A program made the position numbers and the translations under genes. The notes under the pieces are model-generated. The model was given only the letters and a program-made list of their open reading frames with translations, was not told the origin of the DNA and searched no databases. Below, piece after piece: positions 47,990-58,747 of a stretch of 64,000 nucleotides of DNA. The number at the start of each line of letters is the position of its first letter. Position 1 is the stretch's first letter. The DNA is from Diprion similis (lineage: Eukaryota > Arthropoda > Insecta > Hymenoptera > Diprionidae): the NCBI RefSeq assembly GCF_021155765.1, contig NC_060116.1, forward strand, positions 8,928,001 to 8,992,000, read 5' to 3'.

Positions 47990-49242
47990 AAAAAATTTAC
48001 GTTAACGTATGTGACTCAAATTTTCTTTCATCCTTAACATAGAAAAACGATAGAATAAACATTGGTGAAATATGCGTTACAGATACCGTAATTCATTGCT
48101 GTCATATTCATTGAACATGCATATTTTTACACATTTCCAAAGTAGATTGTAAATGATATTTTCTTCAGACACGTTTCATTTCAGGCAACACATATTGTCG
48201 TACGTGTCACATAGGTTTCTCACTTTATCTGACGTAAGTACATGTGTTTCTTCCTATAGGCGGTGATATCAATGGTTATCGATCGAGAGAAAATGCACAA
48301 CAATAAACCAGGAGTGAAGAAACATGGAATGGTTGTTAAACTATCCGACAAAAGGCATAACTCATGGTTGGTTTAGTGTTGGTGAAAAAATTGCACCATT
48401 TTTATTCGCGCACAGTGTCGGTACGTTAAACGTGACGAACAATGAATCACGAGAATGTACATAATGATGGTGATGGTGATGATGATGAAGATTACATTTC
48501 CTCGACAGGCAACAAAGTGATTGCCGCACGTGTCCTTGGTTATATAAACGAGCAAGAATCATGTTCACCACGCGTCCGTCTAACGGACGTTAAATATGCG
48601 TTTGTATGTAGGCGAGAACCATAAAACATGCTATTGAAAGAGATATTATTTTATTTGCTCTTATAATTTTTGCATACCTATGAATGTAGGGATTAAGAAT
48701 CTCTGACGAACGGAAATGTTCCATTTGACAATAACCGATGTCGTCCAGGATGTACACAAATCTGATTCACCTTCTTAAACGCTCTTTGGGGGATCCTCGT
48801 TTGCTAAAATCAAACGCAACCACATGTTTTGGAGTTCTAAGGCGGCTAGTTTGAACATTTTCTGTTCTCTAGCGTATATTTTAAAGCATGTTTAGTAATA
48901 TTACACCTGCGATAAAACGGGTTTCAATTTTCTTCTAAATTCATAGATACGCCATAGTTCTTTATTACAAAAATCGCACTACCTTGTACACACAAATAAA
49001 AAATAATCGTTATTAGACCAGTCGCTCCTTACAAAAGTTTAAAATGGATACGCTGATGGCACATAAATAATTAAGTACAAATTAATCCAAAGAGCAGTTA
49101 AAAGATATATTTTTTAAATTAAGAAGAAGGATAACTAAAACGCAGATAAATGTTTAATCGCAATGTAAAACTTAATGGTTATTGGTAAAGAAGAAGGTTC
49201 GTAATATACTTGGATGAGCAAATGCTAAATGCGGTTCCAAAA
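47990..49242. other. Intergenic DNA, with a GAT-rich microsatellite
   Basis: It contains an imperfect (GATGGT)/(GAT) run at about 48464-48490, read as a histidine run on the opposite strand by chance. A - strand AATAAA near 48962 could end the 49.2-50.4 kb gene. No further exon of the 47-kb gene could be proved. Confidence 0.5.
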
Positions 49243-50415
49243 TTATTCGAACGCGATCAGTTGCCGTATCTTCTTTTCGGTCTTTGAGGATTTCGCGTTA
49301 GTTATATCTTGTAGGGATATGCATTCCGATTCGTCAACCAATAAATGATAATCCCCAATTTCTACCGACATGGTGGACGCTCCTAAACATTCAGAGAGCG
49401 TCGAATTTTCACCCTGCATTTTGTCACGTCTCCCTCTGTAAGAACCAGAACCAGTCGGCCGTTTACGAACTTGTTTACGTTTGCCAGCACAGCTGAGTCC
49501 ATCAAAAATTAAACAGTTTTCTTTGGATGGGAATGAAGAATGATTGGCACAAATTAGGCTACATTTATGAACGAAGCCTGTTGACGTTTCGTTTCTAGAT
49601 CTGGTATTGGTAGATTTTTTGGCAGTTGCGTCATCCTCGCACTCGTCTTCAATGTTTGTCAGCGACTGATTGTGGCCCGAGCATTTCTCGACGCCATGGT
49701 TAGGGTCAAGAGCGTTTCTTTCGGCCTCTAATTTATCATTTGAGAGCTTATCACTGGTGCGGCTGTCGAGATTTTCGCCGCATGGTTTTATGCCGAAAGA
49801 CTGCGAATGATCCTTTCCTCCTAGCAGATATGAATCAAACGAGAATTGATCGTACGAATCTGGATTATTTTCACTGGATCTATCACCGAGCGAAGTCTTC
49901 TGAGAACAATCTAGATCCAAGATCGACCACTGCACCCGCGGTACCATCTCGATGGAACAGTTCATGAACCCAGAATCCTCAAAGTGAGAAGTAACGAGCT
50001 TCGGTGAGGAGTGAGTTGTTCTCTGTTTCAGCACAGAAGATTTCAATGTTTCCAATCCCTCGTGCCACGAAGAATTTTTTTCAGAAGAGGTTGATGGTTC
50101 ATCCGCATCTTTGAATAGCTCTCGATGTTGGATCGCGGAAGAAACGTAAATCAGCGAACTTTCTCCGTCAATTTGGCTATTTTCCGTACTGCGTTCTGCC
50201 TCTCCGATCTCAACCACCTCCTCGATATCGCTCTGAAATAGTCTCTCGATCGTTTTGATGATCGGTTCGAAGAGCCTTTTTCGTTGGTGGAAACATCGAG
50301 CATTCGAAGGACAGAAATCCGAACTTGGCGATCTGATTTTATCCCAACTTGGCGATCTGATTTCATTCCAACATGACGGTGTTATAGCCGTGGAGGGCGA
50401 GGTTAGGACAGGCAT
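49243..50415 (-). CDS. Unrecognised serine-rich, low-complexity protein of 390 aa
   Basis: A single long - strand exon starts at an ATG three bases inside an acceptor (TAATTGCAG then CATCATG; boundary 50419), so an untranslated leader exon lies upstream. Near the N-terminus a short motif is duplicated (NEIRSPSW and DKIRSPSSD). The rest is acidic and serine-rich, with a basic patch KRKQVRKRPTG near residue 310, likely a nuclear localisation signal, and a tail with KTEKKIRQLIAFE. No enzymatic motif is visible. The composition suggests a largely disordered nuclear or regulatory protein; this is inference. Length and strand-specific codon bias argue that it is real. Confidence 0.65.
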   Translation of the reverse strand: MPVLTSPSTAITPSCWNEIRSPSWDKIRSPSSDFCPSNARCFHQRKRLFEPIIKTIERLFQSDIEEVVEIGEAERSTENSQIDGESSLIYVSSAIQHRELFKDADEPSTSSEKNSSWHEGLETLKSSVLKQRTTHSSPKLVTSHFEDSGFMNCSIEMVPRVQWSILDLDCSQKTSLGDRSSENNPDSYDQFSFDSYLLGGKDHSQSFGIKPCGENLDSRTSDKLSNDKLEAERNALDPNHGVEKCSGHNQSLTNIEDECEDDATAKKSTNTRSRNETSTGFVHKCSLICANHSSFPSKENCLIFDGLSCAGKRKQVRKRPTGSGSYRGRRDKMQGENSTLSECLGASTMSVEIGDYHLLVDESECISLQDITNAKSSKTEKKIRQLIAFE

Positions 50416-50419
50416 GATG

Positions 50420-53062
50420 CTGCAATTACAGTTAGTTTGTGATAATTGATATTATTGTTTTGTTTACTGAAACGACAAACGGAGAACATAAAATTTGTCC
50501 TACGAATAACGGTTCTAAAGAGATTAGACGTTATCAAGTCTTAACGTAGTACCGCTCGATTGCGAAATAGTATTACACCCTACGTGTTGAATGATTACGA
50601 AATTTGGTTGATCTACACGTAATTTCTGTACGTTTAACATCTACAATTTCTGTCGAAACTTGAAATGTGATTCTACAGATAAGATGCCAAAAAGTCAAGG
50701 GGACTAGTCGCGAAGCCACAGGCGTGTTGATCGAAAGATTAGGGAAAATTCGATCGACATTAATGATTTGTTCAAACATATATCCGACTGACCTGCAACG
50801 ACGAATTGATATCGGCTAAAAATCGGTATAAAACAAAGTTTAAATCACGCTAACGGATGGTACTCACAGTTGAAAAATTTTATCCATAGCAAAGATGTGT
50901 AGAAAAACAATTTCAGTACTCCAGCTAAAAGTTACTCCCTTCAATAATCATCTGCGAACAGTGACACATGAGGCTTATAAACACTGTTTGGGATTTATTT
51001 GTCTGTAACGAGCTATGTTGGTTGCGTTCAAACTTGAACTTGAAACTGGGAACCGTAAGTGAGGTGGGAAATTCAAAAGTAAATAAACGCTGGACGAAGG
51101 TAATATGTGGAAGGAAACTGTGCAATTTTACAGACCAGCCTGTAGCATATTGGAGTATAGAAGATAAAGTTGTACATGTGAATTACAATTCGTATGGACT
51201 CTCGTAAAAATAATTGGCCTATTTTGCACGCACAGCATTGCTAATATAAGTGAACGAGCACGTTGCTGGGGCTCCGCATGGCGCTCGTAAAAATCCCTTA
51301 TACAGTCCAACGAACAAGCCGAAGAATCAAAGGGCCAGAGAACTCTGGAGAAAGAATCCACTGGTAACACAAGTAAAAGTAGAAGGGTTGGGAAAGAGAA
51401 ATATGGTGAAGGAGAAGAGAGATGGGGGGTAGGAAGGGAGGTATATGTATATAATAATAAGGTTGGAGCGTAGGGTGGCATGGTGACACTTTACCACCAC
51501 GCATTGCAAGGAGGCTGGGAGCAGCAATTGCGTTAGATTACCGCCAATGAACGATGATTCACAACCGGTTGGAAATTTTTCTACACAGTCATGCAAGTGC
51601 ATATATAGGTATATACGATGTCGACACATTGTAAAAATGACGCCGGCCACGTGGTAGGAGCTCAGCTTCTGTAGCCCTAAGCTCGAGCATTCGGAACTTT
51701 CCATTGGTTCGGTGACCTCAGGAGTGTCCGGTTAAGTGGTGCAGGCTAGTCTTTGGAACACTGCGGCATAATATGCTTCACAATGTGAAACAAGCCGCAC
51801 ACTTGTGCCACTGTTACCACGTGTATACGGCATGGCGTTGCTCGTCATGGTAATGAGGCTTGACGTTGGGATCCCAGAGAGGATGTCCTCTCCCAGAGGA
51901 TGTGAATGCAAGCTCTGCACCGTTGAACAATAACTACGACTTGATACGTTCGTGATGTTCGAAGGAAGTTCCGAGGGAGTCCGGCTGCGGCCTTTTCAAT
52001 TATTTCATCAAGCCTTTATTATACCTTATCCTCTGAAACGGCGACCGCGAAACGATGCCGAGTGGTATGACAGACCTTTCTTAAGGCTGCGATGATTCTT
52101 TTAGATTTTTATCACATCACAGTTGAAGGACGTCGTTGATTCTGTATACCCAGATCAGAAATAAGAATGTTATCAGTATCTCTGACATCACAGAGGTCCG
52201 GTTACGCAACACTCCACGATATGCGATTAACGTCATCCGCTGTTATCTTGGTTGATAAGGATTTAACGTTTTTTGCCAAGGGTCACATCACTTCGGTTTA
52301 TAATTAATATTATCTGTATTTAGACATTTTGTCAAGCCCGTATAAAGCAGAAACTTACATTATCCAATTCTGTAACATAAGTTGAGAGAAAAATATAATT
52401 TTTAGACAAAAAAAAACTCATTGTTTCGTATATTCGTGACAACACATGATGTTGTTCTTGCGTTTATATGAAATCAAATACCTATACTGAAACACGAAAG
52501 GGAATGTCTTTCATTCGCATCGATTATATGAAAAACAAATATTCAAAGAAACTATTAACAGGAATAGTCTAATTAACCACTGTCTGGCTAAAAACCAGAC
52601 CTGCTATATTCGTCATTGCATCCTATAAATGGCTTTATGTACAGGTGCACGTGCAGGTGTTTACATAGCTAATACATATCGAAAGCCTTGTTCTAATTGG
52701 AAACTGGTGCACCGACCTGTACCAGGCATTACCGTATCTTCGCATTAAGCGAATACACCTCAGCAAGGTTGAATTGAGAGAAATGTTGAGCAGTTGAAAA
52801 TCTGGAATTATTATTTCACTCTGATTGCGAGTGGTTTTCGAATAAAAAAAACAATAAATTATAATTAGAATGAAAAACTCAAAGAAACACACGAATATAG
52901 ATTATGTTGGGAAGATTTTGTCATTTATTTATGTAAAAATGCAGGCAAGATAATTAATCGCGGTCAACGCAAATAATAGAAATTTTTTTTACAAATCCCG
53001 TTACTCAATAGACTTTTACATATATTTTACAGAAATTCCGAATAGTGAACATAAAACTCAAA
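50420..53062. other. Intergenic DNA between the 390-aa gene and AKR6
   Basis: No gene supported. A purine-rich tract lies at about 51330-51450 (open on the complementary strand only because of its bias). A small perfect palindrome-like element, GAGAGGATGTCCTCTC, occurs near 51880. The leader exon of the 390-aa gene should lie in the first part. Confidence 0.5.
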
Positions 53063-55674
53063 CTAGAATGGATATTCCGGGTGATCACGGAACCTGAAAC
53101 AATAAAAATTCACATTTCTTTCAACCATTCTCCTGTACGAGCAGATCGATTAACGATAAGTCAGGATTATTAATTACTCTTCAGCTAGGGTAACTCGAAG
53201 GCCTCTGTCGAACTTGTCGATTGTCGCCACCTCCTCGGGGGTCAGCTTAAAGTCGAAGAGGTCGATATTTTCCTGGATGCGTTTTTTTGAGGTGGATTTT
53301 GGAATTGGAACGGTGCCGATGTCAATCTGCAAAAAATAGGCGAGATAAGAGAAGCGTAACTTGAATTCTGCGCACACTTGTCGCATACAATTTAAAAAAC
53401 CCCATATCCCATTGGAAACACCTGGGTATATTATACTATCGTACCAGATATCGAAGTACGATTTGAGCAGGACTTTTGCCATATTTCTTTCCTATCGCGA
53501 CGATTTCCGGTTCGTCAATTACCACGAGGGGGTCACCCGGCTTAAACCAAGACCTCCGAGGAGCGCCGAGGGGACTGTAGCTGACTATCACTATTCCTCG
53601 GGCTGCGCAGAAGTCGCGTAATTCCTTCTGGTTCAAGTTTGGATGGCACTCGACCTGGTTAACAACCGGCTTAATTTTCGCCACTTTCAGGATACGGTCT
53701 ATCTGCACCTTGTTGAAGTTGCTGAGTCCTATGCTCTTGGTGTAACCCAGACGATGACACTCCTCCATACCTTGCCATGTTTCCTCAAGCGGAATATCGA
53801 CGAACTTTCCGGAGAAAAGGTCGCCGCTTACTTCCTGTGAAAAGAAACAAACACTCTGTAGGAGCTCGAATAGTATAAGGCAAAAATAGTTCAATCTCTA
53901 ATTAAATGATTGATTATCAGTCCCGATTTATGAACGTGCGAATTGAAAATAAACGAAATTTTGGATACTAAATGAAGGGAAAACTGTTTTTTTTTTTTGT
54001 TTTCTTTCAATTCTCACTTCGACTGCAACTGGCCAGTGTATCAGGTACAGATCGATGTAGTCAAGTCCAAAGTTTTCCAATGATTTCTTGCACGTTTTGA
54101 TGACATCCTCTTTTTTGTGCTTGTCATTCCAGAGCTGCAATGTGAAAAAATAATTGCAAATTGTTAATATAGGTGTAGGGCACATTAATTTAATCGACAA
54201 TTTTGTACATAGCTACTGAAATGGAGTGGTTTGAACAAAGATATTTCTTTCCTTCATTACAGGGTCTTAATATATCTTCAAAAATATTTATCTCATTCAC
54301 GACGATTATGGTAATTATAATCAACACAAAAATGTGAAGTTCATTTTCACAAGCTACTTGTAAAATATGAGAATTTCATTCTTTCTTTCTGTATTTGAAG
54401 TACAATTTTTTTAAGAGAAAAGTTGCTCACTCCACTTTCTTACTTTTGTAACAATGTAGAGATCTTCTCTTTTGACTACGCCCTCGGCAATTTTTTCTCG
54501 AATTGCCTTGCCAATAACATCCTCATTGCCGTATTTCATTGCACAGTCAAAGTGTCGGTATCCAGCGTCGATCGCATCTTTAATAGCATCTTCCACAACA
54601 CTTGGGGCATCCTGTAATGTTATAATTTAAATTACGCATTTATTGTACGAACAACTACCGCTCAGTTTGAAGAAATTAATTATTTTCATTATACCCCACT
54701 GTACTTAAAAAAGGGTCAATAATCATCGAATCCAGATTCGATAATCATCACCACGAGAGGCCTCCAATCTGCATAATCAATTATGCCATTCTTTTTTATT
54801 GCGTACACAAGGCTAGCCTTGAAACTATATATTTCATCGTAGTAGATTGATAGAATATACAGGTTGGGTATTTCTAAACCTGGAAATAGTGTATAGATCT
54901 AGTTGCCTCACCCAGTATATAACATCGGTTAATGAGTAGAGAATAGTGCCGATGAATATTGAAACAGGATTTACATTTAAAATACACAGAAGAGTGGGCT
55001 ATTATACGTATGAAATTATCAAACAGTATATCCAGTTCATCGAGTTTTATTATGTAACCGATGTCATTGTTGTAAAGTCTACTTCAAATAAGAAGAAACT
55101 CATGGCTGGTCAAACGTTCGTCTCCTTCTATATGTACGCAACGAAATTCCTTCAGTTATGTAATAATCAGCTCCACTCCACACGTGCAACGGAGGAAGAT
55201 AATATTCGGCCACAAAAAATATCCCAATCTCTCCAAGTTACGCTATACCGCTATCAGATGAAAAATGAAAACAGATAGATTGGTTGGTAGACACGTTTTC
55301 ACTATCGTTCCAGAGTAGATCATCGAGTAAACAATGAGCCAAATTGTGGGATAAATTAAAATAAATAAAATAATAAAACAGTGTGAAATAGAAACCCAAC
55401 TGCACGAGTGAAGATCAGACCTGAAGTGGTGTGCGAAAAAGAAATGTTGTACGAAGGATGACTGACGAGAAATAAGTAAATATTGTGCGTGTAACATATG
55501 GCGTTAGAAGATCTTGAGAATAATAAGTAAAACATGAGAAATATAACGAAACTGCCATAAAGGTGTAAATAAGAAATGTATAGAGATATAACAACTTACG
55601 AGGGCTTGCCAGGTGCCAAGGCCAAGGACTGGGATCTTCTCGCCGTTGTTGAGTGTTACACCAGGAGCAGCCAT
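53063..55674 (-). CDS. Aldo-keto reductase 6 of the cluster (class C, most diverged)
   Basis: Exons on -: 55600-55674, 54444-54611, 54018-54134, 53445-53834, 53178-53326 and 53063-53093 give 309 aa. Tetrad D47, Y52, K81, H114 is intact. IPKSTSKKR replaces the usual IPKSVxKSR but keeps the lysine, serine and arginine. The loop reads YSPLGAPRRSWFKPGDP, and the C-terminus HPEYPF is of vertebrate AKR1 style. It has one more coding intron than the others (between the VTK and LWN segments), and only the penultimate 149-base exon matches the rest in length, so it is the oldest branch here. An ORF-only reading would stop at 53174, but splicing at GTAATT to 53093 gives a proper tail. NADPH-dependent reductase; substrate unknown. 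Confidence 0.92.
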
Positions 55675-55837
55675 GGCAAAAGATTTTCATCAACTGGCTA
55701 CAGCAGCTACAGCAACAGCAGGTTGGTTACAAGTTACCGCGCATGAAAAATTTCAGCTTGTGAACACAATATGTGTGCTAATATAACGACGACAGGCGCC
55801 TACCGCACGCCGGCGTGGGAGGGGGGAGGCAAATCTG

Positions 55838-55876
55838 CCGATATAAACGCTTATCGCTTATCCTGGGACTTATCTT
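55838..55876 (-). promoter_or_regulatory. TATA-like element and three GATA sites upstream of AKR6
   Basis: Read on -, AGATAA, GGATAA and CGATAA lie within 25 bases (55851-55875), followed by TTTATAT at 55841-55847, about 170 bases from the AKR6 ATG. Clustered GATA sites are common in insect gut and fat-body promoters. The link to AKR6 is inference from position and orientation. Confidence 0.4.
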
Positions 55877-56429
55877 CTAGTATTGTATGAGAGGGAGATG
55901 CCTATCGAAAGTAATTTATGATAGAGTTAAAGTGGGCATCTCGTAGATGCGTCTCAACTCGCACTATCACACGGTGACAGAAGAGTAGGGTCATGTTATT
56001 GAAAATTTGCTGTAAACGGAAACAATCCGAAAACGTCTGATAAATGACGTTACAAGTTTTTCGAACTCTTTCGATGTCCCTCTTTGTCACAGATTTTCAT
56101 ATATATTGCGATTCAGCCTCCACAACAAACTCATCCAGACTTCTCCGCCCTTTCCTACTTTATTGTTGTGATAGCTATAAATGATAGCAACATGAGAAGG
56201 GATTAATTATATCAGGTTGATGATTTCTAAAGCTCTTTGAAGCCGAAGTTTGTACTGTAAGGTGTCAAGAATATCATCTAAGTTCACGCTTTTGACTACA
56301 AGACGCTTACTTAATTAAAAAGAAGCTAAAATAGAAAAAGAAAATTGTCACGTGTGAAAGATAGATTTCGGTCGGTAAAAATGTTTCGTACAAACAGCGA
56401 CCGGTCAACACTACGAATCGCGCTCTGTA

Positions 56430-56530
56430 CCGTGATTGGTCGATGCCTTCAGTCCTGTGGACGTCACGTCCAATCAGCGATGGCGTTACATTGGCGAACC
56501 AGCGCGCAGCAGACACCTCTGACGTCACAC
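56430..56530 (+). promoter_or_regulatory. RMND5 promoter region with CRE and CCAAT boxes
   Basis: A perfect TGACGTCA (56520-56527) lies 34 bases before the RMND5 ATG. A second ACGTCACGT (about 56461) abuts CCAAT (56470-56474), and an inverted CCAAT (ATTGG) lies at 56434-56438. The patch is GC-richer than its surroundings, with no TATA, as in housekeeping promoters. Confidence 0.5.
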
Positions 56531-56560
56531 TGACGCAGCATCATCATGCGAAAAACAATA

Positions 56561-58747
56561 ATGGAGGCTTGTAATGCTGTCGAGCGCGAAGTTGCCAAAG
56601 TTTTGTTAAAATTCAGTGCGATAGACGACCACGGTGAAACTGTGCTGCGGGATTTGATAAACCACATCGAATCCATTAAAAAAGAGCTCGAAGACGGTGA
56701 GTTTCCTTCCTACTACAGGCTTACGTATCCTTACAACATACAAACAAAGGATTCTCCTTCAGACGTTACCCTGATTTATCACACATATTTAACCCGCCGA
56801 TAATGACAATCGGGCTTGTTGTTTTGCCACGAAAATTCACGTCGATTCATCAATGCAATTTAATCAAACCACATTATATTTCTCGTCCACGTCCTCGTTA
56901 CTGACTGCTATCTCACTCCCGACACTTTGTTTATTTCCACTTTTTCTTACCTTCAGTTCGTTGTCCTCGTTCATTGTCAGATTAACATCTTCAATCAATT
57001 CTGGTCAATCAGTGAAAAGTTTCGCAATCGAATTCAACGCCATTACAACGAGCAGCTATTAAAAAATTTTGCAATATAACCTCAATAGACGACGTTGTTG
57101 ATCTATGCACTCAATTTCTGTCACAAATTCACAATCATGAATTCACGTCATTTTTTTAATATCGTAGAAGGTGTAATCGAATCTAATTCGATCGAGTTGT
57201 TCAAATATTTTATGCGAAATTTGACAATTCTTTGTTGCCAGGTCCATCCGATCACGAATTGACACAATGTCAAATACAAGTGTTAAATCAAGCGATGACC
57301 AAGGTCCGGGATACAGTGCAGCGATTAGCGACAGACCATCGCGACCTTCACAGCACAGTTTCAAAAGTTGGCAAAGCCATTGACAGGAATTTCATCGCCG
57401 ACTTTGCTAGCACAAGTAGAGAAGATGTGTTCTCTGGACCTGAAAAAACACACCTACTCAATCAAGTTATTTGCCAGCATTTTTACAGGCAGGGGATGCT
57501 GGATATTGCCGATGAACTCGCATCGGTATGTTATATTTCATATTTATATTCGCCTTTTGAGGTATGGGTGAGAAATTTTTCACACGGCGTCTTTGTTCCA
57601 TTTACAGGAAGCTGGAATCAAGACTGAAGAAGGCAGAAAGGAACCTTTCACAGAGTTAAACCACATTTTGGATTGTCTGAAACAACGTAACTTGGAGCCG
57701 GCTTTAGACTGGGCGCGCAATCACCGCGAGGCGCTTCTTGCTCAGGTAAGATGAGTTCTAAATTCTTTCCAGGTACAAAACGAGAATCGAAATATCAGAA
57801 ACAAGGTAGATTGAAATGTGTGTTTGATTACAGAAGAAAAGAAGTGACAAAGTAAATTTCTTTCAGAACTCATCACTGGAATTCAAGCTGCATAGACTAC
57901 ATTTTATAAGATTAGTACAACAAGGCCCCACGAAACAGGCTGAGGCAATTCTTTATGCCCGAAAAAATCTCACACAGTTTGTTGCACGATACGAGAAAGA
58001 AGTTCAGTCTCTGATGGGGACTCTTATGTATCTACCCAATGGAATACAGTCTTCACCTTATAGTCATTTACTAAACCCAACGCTGTGGCTTGACATTCAT
58101 GATGTTTTTACTAAAGAAGCGTGTACACTACTAGGCCTCAGTGTTGACAGTCCACTCTCCGTTTGGTGAGTTCTAAAATTAATATTTACGAAACATAAGA
58201 ACAAATCGATATCAGACTAGTGGAATTTGCCACACTCAATCAGTTCTCAAAGGATCTTTTTGTGCAGCATAAACGCGGGATGTACAGCTTTACCTGCGCT
58301 CTTGAATATCAAACAAGTGATGCAGCAGCGACAAGTGACTGGTATCTGGAACGGAAAGGATGAGCTTCCTGTAAGTTAAAGTCTATGTATGCACTGTAAA
58401 GTCGAAATGTATATGAGATAAAATAAGGCAATTTCACCTGTTTCTCAACAGATCGAAATAGACTTGGGGAAGCAGAGCCGTTATCACTCCGTATTCGCAT
58501 GTCCAATCCTGCGACAGCAGAGCACCGAAAATAATCCACCGATGAAGTTGGTGTGCGGTCATGTAATTTCACGAGACGCCATCCTCAAATTGACTAGTGC
58601 TAACAAGTACGACATTTGGATAAAGTAGCGGTATAACATACTGATATCGATATTACTTTTTAAAGAAATCAATTTGTTTCCAGATTGAAATGTCCGTACT
58701 GCCCGGTCGAACAAAACCGAGACGACGCCAGGTTATTATACTTCTAG
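56561..58747 (+). CDS. RMND5: RMND5/Gid2 homologue, RING-type E3 ubiquitin ligase subunit of the CTLH complex
   Basis: Exons 56561-56696, 57242-57525, 57608-57745, 57867-58165, 58268-58370, 58452-58606 and 58684-58747 all join in phase to give 392 aa; human RMND5A has 391. With MAEA it forms the catalytic RING pair of the CTLH (GID) ligase. Visible marks: N-terminal [12 protein letters not shown] helix, [10 protein letters not shown], a LisH/CTLH stretch around [16 protein letters not shown] (about 125-210), CRA region ending SPLSVC, and the degenerate RING with C337, C355, H357, C375 and C378 (CPYCPVEQ). An in-frame ATG at 56546 would add five residues, but the family starts at 56561. The gene lies head to head with AKR6, about 0.9 kb apart. 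Confidence 0.98.

Noticed and set aside
48272-48374. Short + ORF starting MVIDREK
   Set aside because: About 34 codons, no splice partner and no conservation evidence.
48362-48571. ORF with a run of eight histidines
   Set aside because: The run comes from the GAT/GGT microsatellite read on the other strand.
54946-55278. 110-aa + ORF
   Set aside because: Lies within intron 1 of AKR6 on the other strand and shows no motif.
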